In this document: positions 10,076-20,735 of the stretch, piece after piece
Layout: each line of letters opens with the position of its first letter
How positions within the stretch are numbered: the first letter of the stretch is position 1
NCBI GenBank assembly: GCA_051294375.1
Contig: CM119264.1
Location: forward strand, 3,205,575 to 3,269,574
Direction: 5' to 3'
Source: Paraspadella gotoi
Taxonomy: Eukaryota > Chaetognatha
Length of the DNA: 64,000 bases
Made by a program: the position numbers and the translations under genes
The notes under the pieces: generated by a model
The model's input: only the letters and a program-made list of their open reading frames with translations
Databases searched by the model: none
Told to the model about the DNA's origin: nothing

Positions 10076-10690
10076 AACAAGTTTGAGCAAACAATCTGCC
10101 CACGATAATTAAGCGGTAATCAGCTAAATAAATAAAAAAATGAGTTTAAATGGAAAAAAACATAAGTCACATTTAGTAAATTTTTTAAAATAATTTTAAC
10201 CCATAATTACTTGAAATAATCATATTTGGATGGATTGATTGAGATGAAATTTTGTGTGTGGGTCGTTTGTGACAAAGCTGGATATAAAGTTTCGATGAAA
10301 TCGTGCGAGTGGAAATGAGTTTGCATGGAAAAAACCAAAGACAAGCTAACCTGAATTCTTATTATTTTTGCTTACTCAGAAATGTTTTAATTATTAAATT
10401 AATTATTTACATAATTGATTAATTAAAGTGAAAATTATGTAATTTGAAAAAATAATAATAGTTAAAAAAATTATTTGTACTTCATTTCTAATTATTTCTA
10501 CCAAAGTCACAGTTCAGTTTAATCCTTTTCAAACTATTTACATGTATTGGCGCACCCACTTGTTTGGTATATGATCTGTTATGATCAGTTAGGATCACTA
10601 ATTGAAAGAATTATCGTGATTTATTATCTGATTACCTGATTACCGCCTAATTATCGTAGGCACATCCAAAATTTTCAGTGTGGTTTTTTG
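10076..10690. mobile_element. Composite of two HINE-like fragments
   Basis: 10076-10125 is a plus-orientation 5' terminus (AACAAGTTTGAGCAAACAAT..CTGCC), with its GTCGGAT part deleted. At about 10135 it switches to a minus-orientation core block (10200-10340), then a minisatellite remnant at 10430-10465, and ends in a minus-orientation 5' region at 10610-10680 (ATTACCGCCTAATTATCGTAGGCACATCC). The bases between 9785 and 10070 hold nothing I recognise. Confidence 0.55.
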
Positions 10691-10850
10691 TTGTTGTAGT
10701 AAACTGTATTGCCAAATAAAACCAGTTTAATGTATATAAATTCATTAGAACTTTAATATATTTTACACCATTGTCACTTGCCCTTATAACAGATACTGTA
10801 TGTTGCTAATTTCAAGATCATCAAAATCCTAAATTTTTTTATATCATAAC

Positions 10851-11347
10851 ATGGATAATCTAAAGCTTATAATGGCCGCCTTGGTCTTTTTTTTTCTTAA
10901 CATTTTTGACACCATCACTGATTTGTTAACAATGATCAGATTCTACCAAAAAGACTTTTTCCTGGAGCAATACGTTGGCATTGCAATGGGCATCGTACTT
11001 TTTGTTCACAACAGCATTTCTGGTGCACGAATCTGGCGAACATTATCCACCAATCAATCATTGTATCCACGATTGTGTTCTGGCATTGGGAGAAAATTTG
11101 GAACTTGTGGTCTGTGCGTCTTGGGTCTGGGAAATTTGTTATTCTACTTGGATGAGCGTCTCGACCACTACAAACAACGCAATGCCCATTCTACAATATT
11201 GATGTCACCAAAAATCTTCTTTATCGAATCCCTTGATTTTGTGCACATCTTGTTTGAGTCTTTTCCTCAATTTTTACTTCAGGCTTTAGCACTTATATTG
11301 GCCTTGACAAGTGGAACCACTGAGCAGTGTTTTCGAGTAAATGACTG
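10851..11347 (+). CDS. XK-related (XKR) family membrane protein, first coding exon
   Basis: ATG at 10851. The exon encodes about 165 residues of a multi-pass membrane protein. Residues 5-30 form a first hydrophobic segment containing FDTITDLLTM, matching the XK family D-x-x-TDL motif. The end holds FESFPQFLLQALALILAL, matching the family E-x-x-PQ-L-LQ motif before a membrane segment. XK-related proteins act as plasma-membrane lipid scramblases or transporter partners; which applies here is unknown. Donor TG|GTAAAT at 11348 leaves phase 2, which joins in frame to the acceptor at 13371. The start is the first Met of the frame. Confidence 0.75.
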
Positions 11348-11821
11348 GTAAATCAGTATTTGTAAATGTACTACATGTATAAAAATTGTGTTGAACTTTC
11401 TTTTCATTGCGTTTTTAGATTTAGAGAAAACGAGGAACGGTTATTCCAAGGTGTTGCGCCGCATTACTTCTTTTTAACTTTCTTATCCCTTGTATTTCCA
11501 ACACACTCTGTATTATTAAAAATAGGCTACTTTTTGAGAACCTAATTTTAATATCTGTCCAATATACCTGATAAATATGAAAAGTTTTTAAATCAAAAAA
11601 CGAGTATTGCGTACATCATATGAATTTTTTGAACATATTTTTTCAAAAAAAAATTTACAGTAAATGCTGCCAAATTTGAAAAAAATGAAAAAAATGGTCA
11701 AAAATGGACTTTTTACTAAACATCTTTTAAAGCTTTATTGCTAGAGGAACGAAACCCAAACTATCTTGTAGAGCGGAAAAAATTGACTATGTTACATAAA
11801 TTGTGTTAATATCCTTTCGTT

Positions 11822-11987
11822 TCGTTGTTTTTGTAGATTTAGAGAAAAACAAAGTTTATTTGTTTATTTATAACGATTTTTATTTTACATAGGGACATGT
11901 TTCGGCTTTATGTATAAGCCTTCATCAGCGTTTGACTAATCAGACAAATCTTTCTCTTAGCATTGAATCAGAGAGAGAGAGAGAGAG

Positions 11988-12026
<39 letters not shown>

Positions 12027-12110
12027 GACAGAGAGAAAAAGAGAGAGAGAGATAAAGCTTCGTTGTAAATAAACAAATAAGCTTTGTTTTTCTCTAAGTT
12101 ACATACATTT
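11822..12110 (-). mobile_element. Short Penelope-like terminal-repeat element with hammerhead-like motif
   Basis: The ends are inverted repeats of about 45 bp: GATTTAGAGAAAAACAAAG at 11838 and its complement CTTTGTTTTTCTCTAAG at 12092, each continuing into TTATTTGTTTATTTA. Just outside the left end lies the complement of the Penelope tail (CCTTTCGTTTCGTTG). Inside are a hammerhead-like core (11893-11930, minus strand) and a GA tract (11971-12055). No protein remains, so this looks like a solo or deleted element. Confidence 0.6.
11893..11930 (-). ncRNA. Hammerhead-ribozyme-like motif
   Basis: On the minus strand the order is CTGATGA, A, a stem-loop GGCTT..AAGCC, then GAAACATGTC. CTGATGA and GAAA are the conserved hammerhead core. 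ACATGT can form the two-pair helix III seen in minimal type I ribozymes of Penelope-like elements, which puts the cleavage site after the C. Helix I is weak here (one clear pair). This is motif recognition only; activity is untested. Confidence 0.5.
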
Positions 12111-12519
12111 TAAATTTTTTTAAAAAACCTATTGTTTTCAAAAATTTTTTATAACATTTTTAACAATGTTCGTGAAAAAAAGTATAAAAAAAAATTATGG
12201 CCAATTGAATAAAGAGATAATTGCCCTTGTTTTGCTGAAAGAATTTTTAAAAAAGGATTATCGGTTAAAAAGTAAAAATTTTTTTTAAATTAAAAAAAAT
12301 CACTTTCCTTAATAATTATTTTTATTTAATAGGTTTGAACTAGGCTAAAAGGAAAAAAGGGAATGCACTTTTCTCAGAGTAAATAAAAAAATAGTAAATT
12401 CTGAATTGACAATGGGTAACTTTAATATCTTGTCTCCCCAGGTAATTAAAGTTTTTTAAAATTTGTATTATTTTATAATGAAATTATGACTTTTAAATAA
12501 GGTAGTTTTTTATTTTTTT

Positions 12520-12665
12520 TGTCTATATAACAAAGGTTTTTGAATTTTTTACAACGATCTACTATAGTACAATGCAGACATGTTTTGGCTCACAATTTCA
12601 AGCCTTCATCAGCGCTTGAAATTTGTGAATTGAAAAAAAAATTGTGAGTTAAAGAAAGAGAGAGC

Positions 12666-12708
<43 letters not shown>

Positions 12709-12775
12709 GAAGAGCAAGGTTAAAGTTTCCAACAAAGAATAGAGAAAGTATAGTGGTAAGTAGGACTAAGCTCTG
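12520..12775 (+). mobile_element. Penelope-like terminal repeat, solo copy
   Basis: This aligns block by block with the left end of the 20738-22079 element: ACAAAGGTTTTTGAA.., TTTACAACGAT, GACATGTTTTGGCTC, CTTCATCAGCGC, AATTTGTGAATTG, a GA tract (12655-12712), AGAGCAA..AAAGTTTCCAACA and GAGAAAGTATAGTG. No coding part or inverted partner is present. Confidence 0.6.
12577..12614 (-). ncRNA. Hammerhead-ribozyme-like motif, second copy
   Basis: The minus strand reads CTGATGA, A, stem GGCTTG..GAGCC, then AAAACATGTC. Three helix I pairs are possible (GCG with TGC). The first base of the GAAA core is A, a change expected to reduce or abolish cleavage. It occupies the same relative place in its element as the other copies. 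Confidence 0.45.
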
Positions 12776-13371
12776 ACAAAAAAAGCCAGAGGTTTTTTTA
12801 ATATATTCTTTTACCGGCCAATGGCAATATTGCTAATGTTAAGTTTTAAAAAAATGCGATCATAAATGTAGAAAATATTAACCAAAATCTTTGGAAAAGA
12901 TTTTCGCCATAGTCATAGAAGATTTTTCCCGAATCTGACTCCCGGTTAAAAACTCTTAGAATTACGATCGTTAGCTCCTCTTTTACTTTTACTTTAAATA
13001 AAAATTTCACCAAAATGGACTAATTCACTTTACCATGATCGTATCATATTAAAATAACTAAATAAAATGTAAAGAAAAATTTTAAGAGGCCTTCAGACAT
13101 ATGGCTATCGGATTCCTGAATTTTAAGTTTATTGTAAAATCACAACATATGTTAAATGCGTTGACATTGTATTGAAGTTGAGAAATCCCTTTATTTTATA
13201 TATAAAAATTGCGTCAAAAATATTTTCCCGAGCGGACCAGTCCATTTGAATCTGATGGTTTGATGTCAAAATGATGGTTATTTGTCAAGAAAAAAAAATG
13301 CGAGCCTTTCAGATGCAACAGGATTGGAATAGAGTGTTTTTACATCTATTTTTTTCCTGAATTTTTCCCAG

Positions 13372-13914
13372 GAGCGTTTACATTGTTATAAAAACTCATT
13401 CTTTTTCATTAAGGAAAAAACTTATTTTGTACAAAATTGGAAATAATGGAACATTTACCCAAACGTCCAAACCCTGCACCTGCAATAGAAATTCCTGCAG
13501 GTGGGAGATTAAAGAATACAATACTATCATCTCTTTTGGTCTGTCAAGTATCAGCTTAGCCTCTTTTGCTGTTAAATCTCGTGATGAACTGGCATCATTT
13601 GTTGGAATAATTGGCCTCATAGAAAGTTGTATTGGTCTTGTTCTTAATATTTATTTCATATATCTTTGGACCCTAAAGACGTCTCTCTGGTTTGCAATTT
13701 TGTCACCATTTGCACTCTTAAGGATTTTTACTTTTTCAGAGTTGAGATACAATCTGTCCCGATTGTTTGGGAAGGATTCTCGAAAAAAGAAACGTATATC
13801 ATTTGTCCAATGTCTTGTAATGATCTCAATGTCTGCTCTAGTAGTCTCTATTTTTTTTAATGAAGATGAGCGCAACACTGTAAATATATTTTCCAAACTA
13901 ATCAATACTACTAA
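13372..13914 (+). CDS. XK-related gene, second exon (3' limit uncertain)
   Basis: The acceptor at 13371 and entry phase match exon 1 (codon TG|G). The exon continues through a Cys-rich loop (SKPCTCNRNSC) into three hydrophobic segments: YNTIISFGLSSISLASFAV, then VGIIGLIESCIGLVLNIYF, then LWFAILSPFALLRIFTF. The first has the family pattern I-x-S-x-x-S-x-S/A-x-x-x-x-x-x-x-R. The frame runs to 14017 but enters a repeat element at about 13965, so the true donor lies before that. The best phase-compatible GT is at 13915 (weak). Confidence 0.65.
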
Positions 13915-14220
13915 GTCTTTATCTTATAACGAGTTTTGGGCTCAATCTCCGAAAATCATTTATTATTCCAAAACAAAAAAACTTGTATTGTGTAAAAGGT
14001 TCCCATACATCATATAAATTTTTTGAATATTATTTTTTCAAAAAAAAATTTACAGTAAATGCTGCCAACTCTGGACTTTTTGATCAATATCTTTTTAAGC
14101 TTTATTGTTAGAGGGATGAAACCTATTCTATCTTGAAGAGCGGACAAAAATGACTATTCCTTGCATTATAGATTAGGTAGTGTTATGATATTTTAATTAA
14201 TGTTAGTGAAAGATTTTTAA

Positions 14221-15465
14221 ACAAGTTTGAGCAAACAATGTCGGATCTGCCCTACGATAATTAATTAATTAATTATTTAATAGATTAATTAATTAATTAT
14301 TAGATTAATTAATTAATTAAGTAAATGTGACTCATATTTTTTTCATTTAAACTCATTTCCACTCGTACGTTTCCTCCGAAACTTTAAATCAAGCTTCGTC
14401 ACACATTTTCCTACCCACACACAAAATTTCAACTCAATCAATCCATCCAATCATGATTAATTAGAGTATTTATTGGTTAAAATAAGTAAAAAGATTTAGT
14501 AATGCGACTTATGTTTTTTCCATTTAAACTCTTTTCACTCTTACGATCCCATCGAAACTTTATATCTAGCTTTATCAACACACTTTCCTACCCACACACA
14601 AAATTTGAACTCATCTATCCATGCAATTATGATTAATTAGAGTATTTATTGGTTAAAATAAGTAAAAAGATTTTAGTAAATGCGACTTATGTTTTTTCCA
14701 TTTAACTTCATTTCCATTCACACGATTCCATCGAAACTTTATATCCAGCTTTATCAAACACTTTCCTACCCACACACAAAATTTTTATCCAATCCAATCT
14801 GCAATCATGAGTTATTGGAGCTTTTTGCTGAGGTGGGATGGATGGACGGATTGATTGACTGATTAATGAATTATTGATTAATTAATTGACTAATTGATTA
14901 ATTAACTGATTAATTATTTGATTTACTAATACATCCTGCATATACATTTAATATAAAAAGAAAAAGAAGCATAATCAATTAGTGAAACAGGTTTTTGTTT
15001 TTTTTCCATTTAAACTCATTTCCACTCAAAAATTTATCGAAACTTGTTTTCCTGTTCAATCACCCACTTTCCTACCCACACATAAATTCCAGGCTAATCG
15101 CCCCATCCACTCATGAGCAATTGGTGTTCAAATAGTGAAATATATTTTTTTGTTTTTTCCATTTAAACTCATTTCCACTTGGACGATTTCATCGAAACTT
15201 TATATCCAGCTCAATCACACACTTCCTTACCCACACACAAAATTCTATTCAAATCCATCCATCCAATCACAAGTAATTGGTGTTTTTTGCTAAGGTGGGA
15301 CGGAACGGACGGACGGACGGACGACGGACATCAATTTTTTTGCATAATTTATCATAATTCGATGTTCTGACATGATATAAGTTAGTGCCCGACAATATTG
15401 AGGGGCGGACCTACGGACCGACAAAGTGATTATGGAGTCGGATCTGCTGATAAGCAGATGACTAA
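14221..15465 (+). mobile_element. Complete HINE/DINE-like element
   Basis: This is the one copy with both ends. The 5' end is ACAAGTTTGAGCAAACAATG followed by GTCGGATCTGCC. The 3' end is a hairpin (GTCGGATCTGC, TGATAA, then GCAGAT with a short deletion) closing with CTAA at 15465. The first bases after the 5' terminus are the inverted match of the hairpin arm, a subterminal inverted repeat. The interior holds five copies of a 150-170 bp core (from about 14335, 14500, 14685, 15000 and 15150) and ATTAATTAATT runs instead of the minisatellite. No protein is encoded, so it is non-autonomous. Confidence 0.75.
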
Positions 15466-15489
15466 AAACAAGAACGGTAATTCAAATGT

Positions 15490-15790
15490 GTTGCGCCGCA
15501 GTGACTGCCTTATCACATGTATTTCTCGTGACATGACATGATATGACATAACATGACGTGACATTAAATGACTACATGATTACAATAACTTTCTTAGCGC
15601 GTATATTTATGACATATACTGATTTAAAAATTCCGTCTTTTATTTCTTTTTAGTTTTAGGATTTCCTCAAGATTGAGGTTTTTGTCTGAACAAAAGAGCA
15701 ACTAACTATAGGCAAATAATATGCATTTTAACGTAAGTGGGACAGACCAACGGATAGACAGACCGACCAAAAAGTGACTCGCGGCGCAAC
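15490..15790. mobile_element. TIR element (MITE) with GTTGCGCCGC ends
   Basis: Left end GTTGCGCCGCAGTGACT, right end AGTGACTCGCGGCGCAAC: terminal inverted repeats of about 17 bp with one extra base. The left interior has TTATCACATGTATTTCTCG and degenerate ATGACATG repeats. The right interior has AACGTAAGTGGGACAGACC and CAGACCGACC repeats. About 300 bp, non-coding. Related sequence occurs at 62660-62913 and 47921-48022. No clear target-site duplication was resolved. Confidence 0.7.
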
Positions 15791-16239
15791 TAAAAAATGT
15801 GTTGCTGAAAGAATTTTTAAAAAAGGATTATCCGATGAAAATTATAAAAATCTATCACACAAATAATTATTTTTATTTAATACAGGGTCTTCAATCTGGA
15901 CTGAAACGAAAAGACTTGTAATATAATCGAAATAAAGAGCATTCCGGTTATAAATTTTTTTCAGTATAAAATAAAAGAAAATATTGACAAGTGTGACTAA
16001 ATGTTTAAAATCGATGAAATGAGACCAAAAGGGTAATAATAATGAAAGTTCAGCAACTGAAATAAGAGTTGCTTGACGCTTGCCGGGTGGAGAAAACAAA
16101 ATAATTAGTCATCTTGATATCATAATATGGTGCTAAAAAATCTAGTTATACCATTTTTTTGTTCATTACCTGTATGCTGTGTCAAGCTTGTTTTCCAGAA
16201 CTAACTTGAATTAATATTTGTGTTTGCATAATCACAGAT

Positions 16240-16700
16240 CTTGTCTCTCAAGGGTGTCAAAGACTGTGTAAAATATATCAGGCTTGCTTGGTCAATATAA
16301 AAATTAAACCAACTATTTTTGCATTAAACCTGTACCCTATAGCAAACATAATTTTTAAAATTAGTCTTCAGTCTAAGACGGGTATCCCTTTTTTTGATTG
16401 CCAGTCGAGTAAATGAATACAGCAATAAAAGCATAGACAAAAAAACATATTTTGTAGTTTAAGGTTTTTAGGTTTTACAAGATGCTCTATATGAATATCA
16501 AATTAAAAAAAATATATATTTTAACTATTCTATGTAAAATTTTTATCCACTATTATCAGCCAGTTAAAAGTTTTGCTTACACTGAAAACTAATTATAAAA
16601 ATTATGTTAGCTACAGGGTACAGGTATAATGCAAAAAAATACCAAGCTTGATATATTTTATCCAGTCTTTGACACCCTTGATTAGGCAAGATCTCTGTAC
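16240..16700. repeat. Inner palindrome of the foldback element
   Basis: AGATCTTG..CAAGGGTGTCAAAGACTG..TAAAATATATCA and GCATTA.ACCTGTACCCT at 16240-16360 recur inverted at 16600-16695. The arms are about 105 bp with scattered mismatches and the spacer is about 240 bp. No reading frame. Confidence 0.75.
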
Positions 16701-17674
16701 TATTTTTTCTTTACTCTAAGAAACCTGCGTGTCCCGTTTCTCTTTATCGTAGTTCAAACCTATTAAATAAAAATAATTATTAATGTGATCAATTTTTTTA
16801 AACTTAAAAAAATTATAACTTTTCAACCGATAATCCTGTTTTAAAAATTCTTTCAGCAAAACAAAGGGAATTATCTCTTAATTCTATTAGCCACAAAAAA
16901 TTTTACAAACATTAATTAAAATATCATTTTTTAAAAATTTGACAAAAATTTCCCAAAACAATATGTTTCAAAGAAAAATATACTTAATCAACTTAATCTA
17001 TAATACGAGTTATGTTACATAGTCAATTGTTTCTGCTCTACAATATATATTAGGTTTCATCCCTCTCGCAATAAAGCTTTAAAAGATATTGATCAAAAAG
17101 TCCATTTTGTACCATTTTTTGTGCTTTTTTACAGAGTTGGGAGCATTGACCCATGAGTGACATAAAAAAATGCGTACCATTTCTCATTGGATAAATATTT
17201 TTTAAATATTCTTTCCTCATTCTATAACAAAGTACTTGACGTTTATTACATTTTAATTTCCTGAGATTAATTGATTTTTACTAAGTAAAACAACTTTTCT
17301 TTAATAGTCATCCAATTTCATATTCAGTAAAAAACTGAATATTTAAAAAAAAGAAAATCATTATAAATTAAAATTCATTTACACCATTAAATTAAGAATT
17401 ATCTTGGAATCCTTACGGTAAAAAAGAATTATTCAAAACATCCAAGAACAGGACCCGTTTCATGGCTGCTAGGGGGGGTTTAAGAAGTTGCATATAGTAC
17501 TCTTCAGCCCCACTTAGCGCTTTATCCACACATTTAAAAAAAATTTTCAATAAAATTAAGAACACGCCTAAAATGGTCTTTTTTCGCTAATTTTACTGTG
17601 TTAGATAAAAAATTAAACATGAATTAAACACGAAATAAAACATATATATAAAAATGTCCAGTAGTTCTCCAATA

Positions 17675-18251
17675 AGGCGTAGTAAAATTCCTAAATTTAA
17701 CTTTAATTAAAATTCTAAAAGTGAGGAACGAACAACATTATACTAATGAACATTTATGTAATAAAAAAATTCATATTAAATTTTACAATTTACGCAGTAG
17801 GCCATATTTATACTAGTACTAAACCAATAAATGTTAAAATTTCAAAATAGTTTTTTCTAAGATTTTTTTGCAGATTTGGATTCGTCATAAAAAGTTGATA
17901 AAAAGAAATATAACTCTTTTTGAAAAATTCATTCATTAACTGGGTCAAAAATTAAAAAAACCTATATTTTAAGCTGAAAATTAATTTTTTATTTATTAAA
18001 TATAGTTTTTTTAATTTTTAACCTACTTAATGAAAGAATTTTTAAAAATGATTTATATTTTCTTTTATCAACTTTTGACAAGGAATTTAAATCTGCAATC
18101 AAAATTAAAAAAAGCCTATTTCGAAATTTTTCGATTTTATAAGGAAAGTACTATATATAAATATATATTTTTTTTACAAATTAATGTTCACTGATGGTAT
18201 GTTGTTCATAATTGACTTTTAGAATTTTCGTATGTAACTTTCACTACGCCT
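17675..18251. mobile_element. TA-flanked MITE (Tc1/mariner-like), 577 bp
   Basis: The ends AGGCGTAGTAAAA and TCACTACGCCT are inverted repeats, directly flanked by TA on both sides (17673-17674 and 18252-18253), as expected for Tc1/mariner insertion. The interior is itself roughly palindromic (AAAAATTCATTCATTAACTGG against CTTAATGAAAGAATTTTTAA), making it foldback-like. It has no transposase. Close copies occur at about 50930-51609 and 56620-57301. Confidence 0.75.
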
Positions 18252-18779
18252 TAATCTCCAACTAATGATATACTTAAGAAATATATTTATGAAATATTTA
18301 AAGTATAGTAAATATTTTTTTGGTGTCACTCGCGAACAGACACGGGGTACTGTAATTTTTTTTTTTTTAAAAATGTTTAAAAAATTTGTATGATGTATGA
18401 GAACCTTTTACACAATACTGGTTTTTTTATTTAAAATTTTTTATATATTGCAAAGGGTTTTGTTTATATTTTTTCAAATAATTGTTTCAAGAAAACTGGT
18501 ATAATTGATCATAAAAGATGGGAAACAATTGTAACTGCTGACATTATACAATTATGCCGACGAAAAGATAGGTAACATTTTGAAAATTTGGTATAATTAT
18601 TGTACTGCTCATAACGTATATATTATAAAATTGAATTTTTCCTGCCTTTGATCTCCTTTCTCTTACAGTGTGTCCCAATGGTACTGTTAACAGTTAACTT
18701 TTACATATTGTGCGAAACTAGGCGTTTTAACCGATTAACGGTTAACAGTTAATCACCAATTAAAAATAATTTTAACCGA

Positions 18780-19130
18780 TCAATTAATTAGGTAAAATTA
18801 ATTAATTAAGTGAAAAAATGAAGCAATTTGAAAAAACTCTGCTAGTTAAAAAAACTATGCATATTTATTATTGAAAAAATGATGCAAGTTGAAAGATTGT
18901 TGCAAGTTGAAAGAATGATGCAAGTTGAAAGAATAATGCAAGTTTAAAAAATGATGCAAGTTGAAAAATGATGCGAGTTGAAAAAATGATGCAAGTTAAA
19001 AAGTATGCAAGTTGAAAAAAGTATGCAAGTTGAATGGATAGATTGAGATTACATTTTTTGTGTGGGCATGAAAGTGTGTGATTGAGCACAATAAAAAGTT
19101 TCGATGAAATTGAGTAGAGTGATGTGAAAA
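18780..19130 (-). mobile_element. HINE/DINE-like fragment with minisatellite, minus orientation
   Basis: About nine units of GCAAGTTGAAAAAATGAT type (18870-19035) join one core block (TTTGTGTGGGCATGAAAGTGTGTG..AAAGTTTCGATGAAATTGAG). Neither terminus is present. ATTAATTAATT lies on the left. Confidence 0.6.
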
Positions 19131-19199
19131 TGATAAAATTTTAGAAAATTCAAATTTAGAATATAAAACATGAAAATAAAAACCAATAAAAATACTTTG

Positions 19200-19665
19200 G
19201 TAAATTTATTTTTTAATTTTATACATTATTGGCCACCAGTGAGCGATATTTTTATATAGTAATAAGTATATTATAATCTAAAATTTAAAAATACAAATTT
19301 TTAAATTTTAAGATCGGATTTAGATTCCTTGCAAAAAGTTAATATAAGAAAGTATAATTTTTAAAAAAAATTCTTTCATTAAGTTGGTTAAAAATGTCAA
19401 AAATGTATTTAAGATGCCGATTTTCAATTTCGAGCTTAAAAATATAGTTTTTTTATAATTTTAACCTACTTAATAACATAATTTTTGAAAAAGATTTATA
19501 TTTTCTTTTATCAACTTTTAACAAGGAAACTGAATCTGTTCTTAGAATTAAAAAAAAATTTAAAATTTTGACATTATATNNNNNNNNNNNNNNNNNNNNN
19601 NNNNATATACATTATATACTATATTTGTAAAAAAAAAAATACAAATTAGTAATCACTAATATGAT
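19200..19665. repeat. Diverged relative of the TA-flanked MITE, interrupted by a gap
   Basis: AAATTCTTTCATTAAGTTGGTTAAAAATG and CCTACTTAATAACATAATTTTTGAAAAAGATTTATATTTTC resemble the palindromic interior of the 17675-18251 element. The 25-N gap at 19580-19604 cuts it, and its ends were not identified. Confidence 0.45.
19580..19604. other. Assembly gap, 25 N
   Basis: Exactly 25 N, the same length as the three other gaps in the window, so it is a placeholder and not a measured size. It lies in AT-rich sequence just before the tandem duplication. Confidence 0.95.
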
Positions 19666-19689
19666 ATTTTTCAAGATATATTTGCTAAA

Positions 19690-20735
19690 TTTTATTTGAT
19701 TTAAATAAAATTTTGTGTGTTTGGTAGTAAAGTGTGTGATTGAGCTGGATATAAAGTTTCGATGGAATTGAGGAGTGTAAATGAGTTAGCATGGAAAAAT
19801 CCAAAGTCAAGTTGACTTAAATTTTTATTATTTATTATTACCCATAAATGTTTTTTTATTAATTAAATAATTAAATTAATTAATTAAATAATTAAATTAA
19901 TTAATTAATTAAATAATTAAATTAATTAATTAAATAATTAAACTAATTAATTAATTAAATAATTAATTAAAGTGAAAAAATCGTTTAATTTGAAAAAATG
20001 ATGCAAGTTTAAAGTTGTAAATTGAAAAGTTTATTCAAATTGAAAAAAATGATTCAAGTTGAAAAAATGTTGTAGGTTGAAAAAATGATTACCGCTTAAT
20101 TATCATAGGCAGATCCGACATGGTTGGCTCAAACTTGTTTTAACTTGCATGATTTTTTCAACTTGCATAATTTTTTCAACTTGCACATTTTTTAACTTTA
20201 ATTAATTAGTTAATTAAAACTTTTATGGGTAGGCACAAATAATAAAAATACAAGTCAACTTGAACTTCATGCAAACTCATTTCCACTCCTCGATTCCAAA
20301 CGAAATTTTATATCCTGCTCAATCATACAATTTCCTACCCACTAACACAATTTGATTCTATCCATCCAATTATTATTAATTAATGTAATTACGGCTTAAA
20401 ATTAGTAAAAAGATTTTAGTAAATGTTACTCAGCATTAAACTCATGATTGGATTGATGGATTGAAATCAAATTTTGTGTGTTGGTTGGGGAGTGTGTCAT
20501 TGAGCTGGATATAAAGTTTCGATGGAATCGTGTGAGTGAAAATGAGTTTAAATGAAAAAAACAAAAAGTGACATTTACTTTTTTTTTTTACTTTTATTTT
20601 CTTATAATTATCATTGTTATTAAAATTGGATTGATAAATTGAAATGACATTTGTGTAAGGGTAGTTAAGTATGGACTCAAGGTGGATATAAATTTTTGAT
20701 GGAGTCGTCGGTGTGCTAAAGTGTTTAAATTAAAA
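19690..20735. mobile_element. Composite HINE-like fragments (copy 1)
   Basis: A minus-orientation core block (19700-19790), ATTAATTAAAT runs, minisatellite remnants (19980-20085) and a minus-orientation 5' terminus (20089-20144) come first. A plus-orientation core (20265-20360) and two further minus-orientation blocks (20445-20560, 20630-20720) follow. It is a nest of at least two elements, repeated at 26960-28040. Confidence 0.6.

Larger units (their letters stand above)
11348..13371 (+). other. Intron 1 of the XK-related gene, packed with repeats
   Basis: Donor GTAAAT at 11348, acceptor TTTTTCCCAG at 13371. Inside are a copy of the 14-kb foldback sequence (11590-11820 and 12110-12400), two Penelope-like terminal repeats (11822-12110 and 12520-12775) and unassigned AT-rich sequence (12780-13350). 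A short open frame at 11419-11543 was considered as an exon and rejected. Confidence 0.6.
13965..18440. mobile_element. Large foldback element with nested insertions
   Basis: The left arm (13965-14215, 15795-15910) reappears in reverse complement at 18350-18440 and 16740-17150: TTGTATTGTGTAAAAGGTTC, TTTACAGTAAATGCTGCCAA, AAGCTTTATTG.TAGAGG and TTGCTGAAAGAATTTTTAAAAAAGGATTATC. A related left-arm copy lies in intron 1 at 11590-12350. Between the arms lie the HINE-like element (14221-15465), a TIR element (15490-15790), an inner palindrome (16240-16700) and, in the right arm, a further TIR element (17675-18251). No transposase frame was found. Confidence 0.6.

Noticed and set aside
11419-11543. 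Extra XK-related exon (hydrophobic frame FRENEERLFQGVAPHYFF and on)
   Set aside because: Exons 1 and 2 already join in phase without it, joining it creates a stop, and its start matches the Penelope tail (minus strand) and the GTGTTGCGCCGCA end of the TIR element, so it is likely transposon debris.
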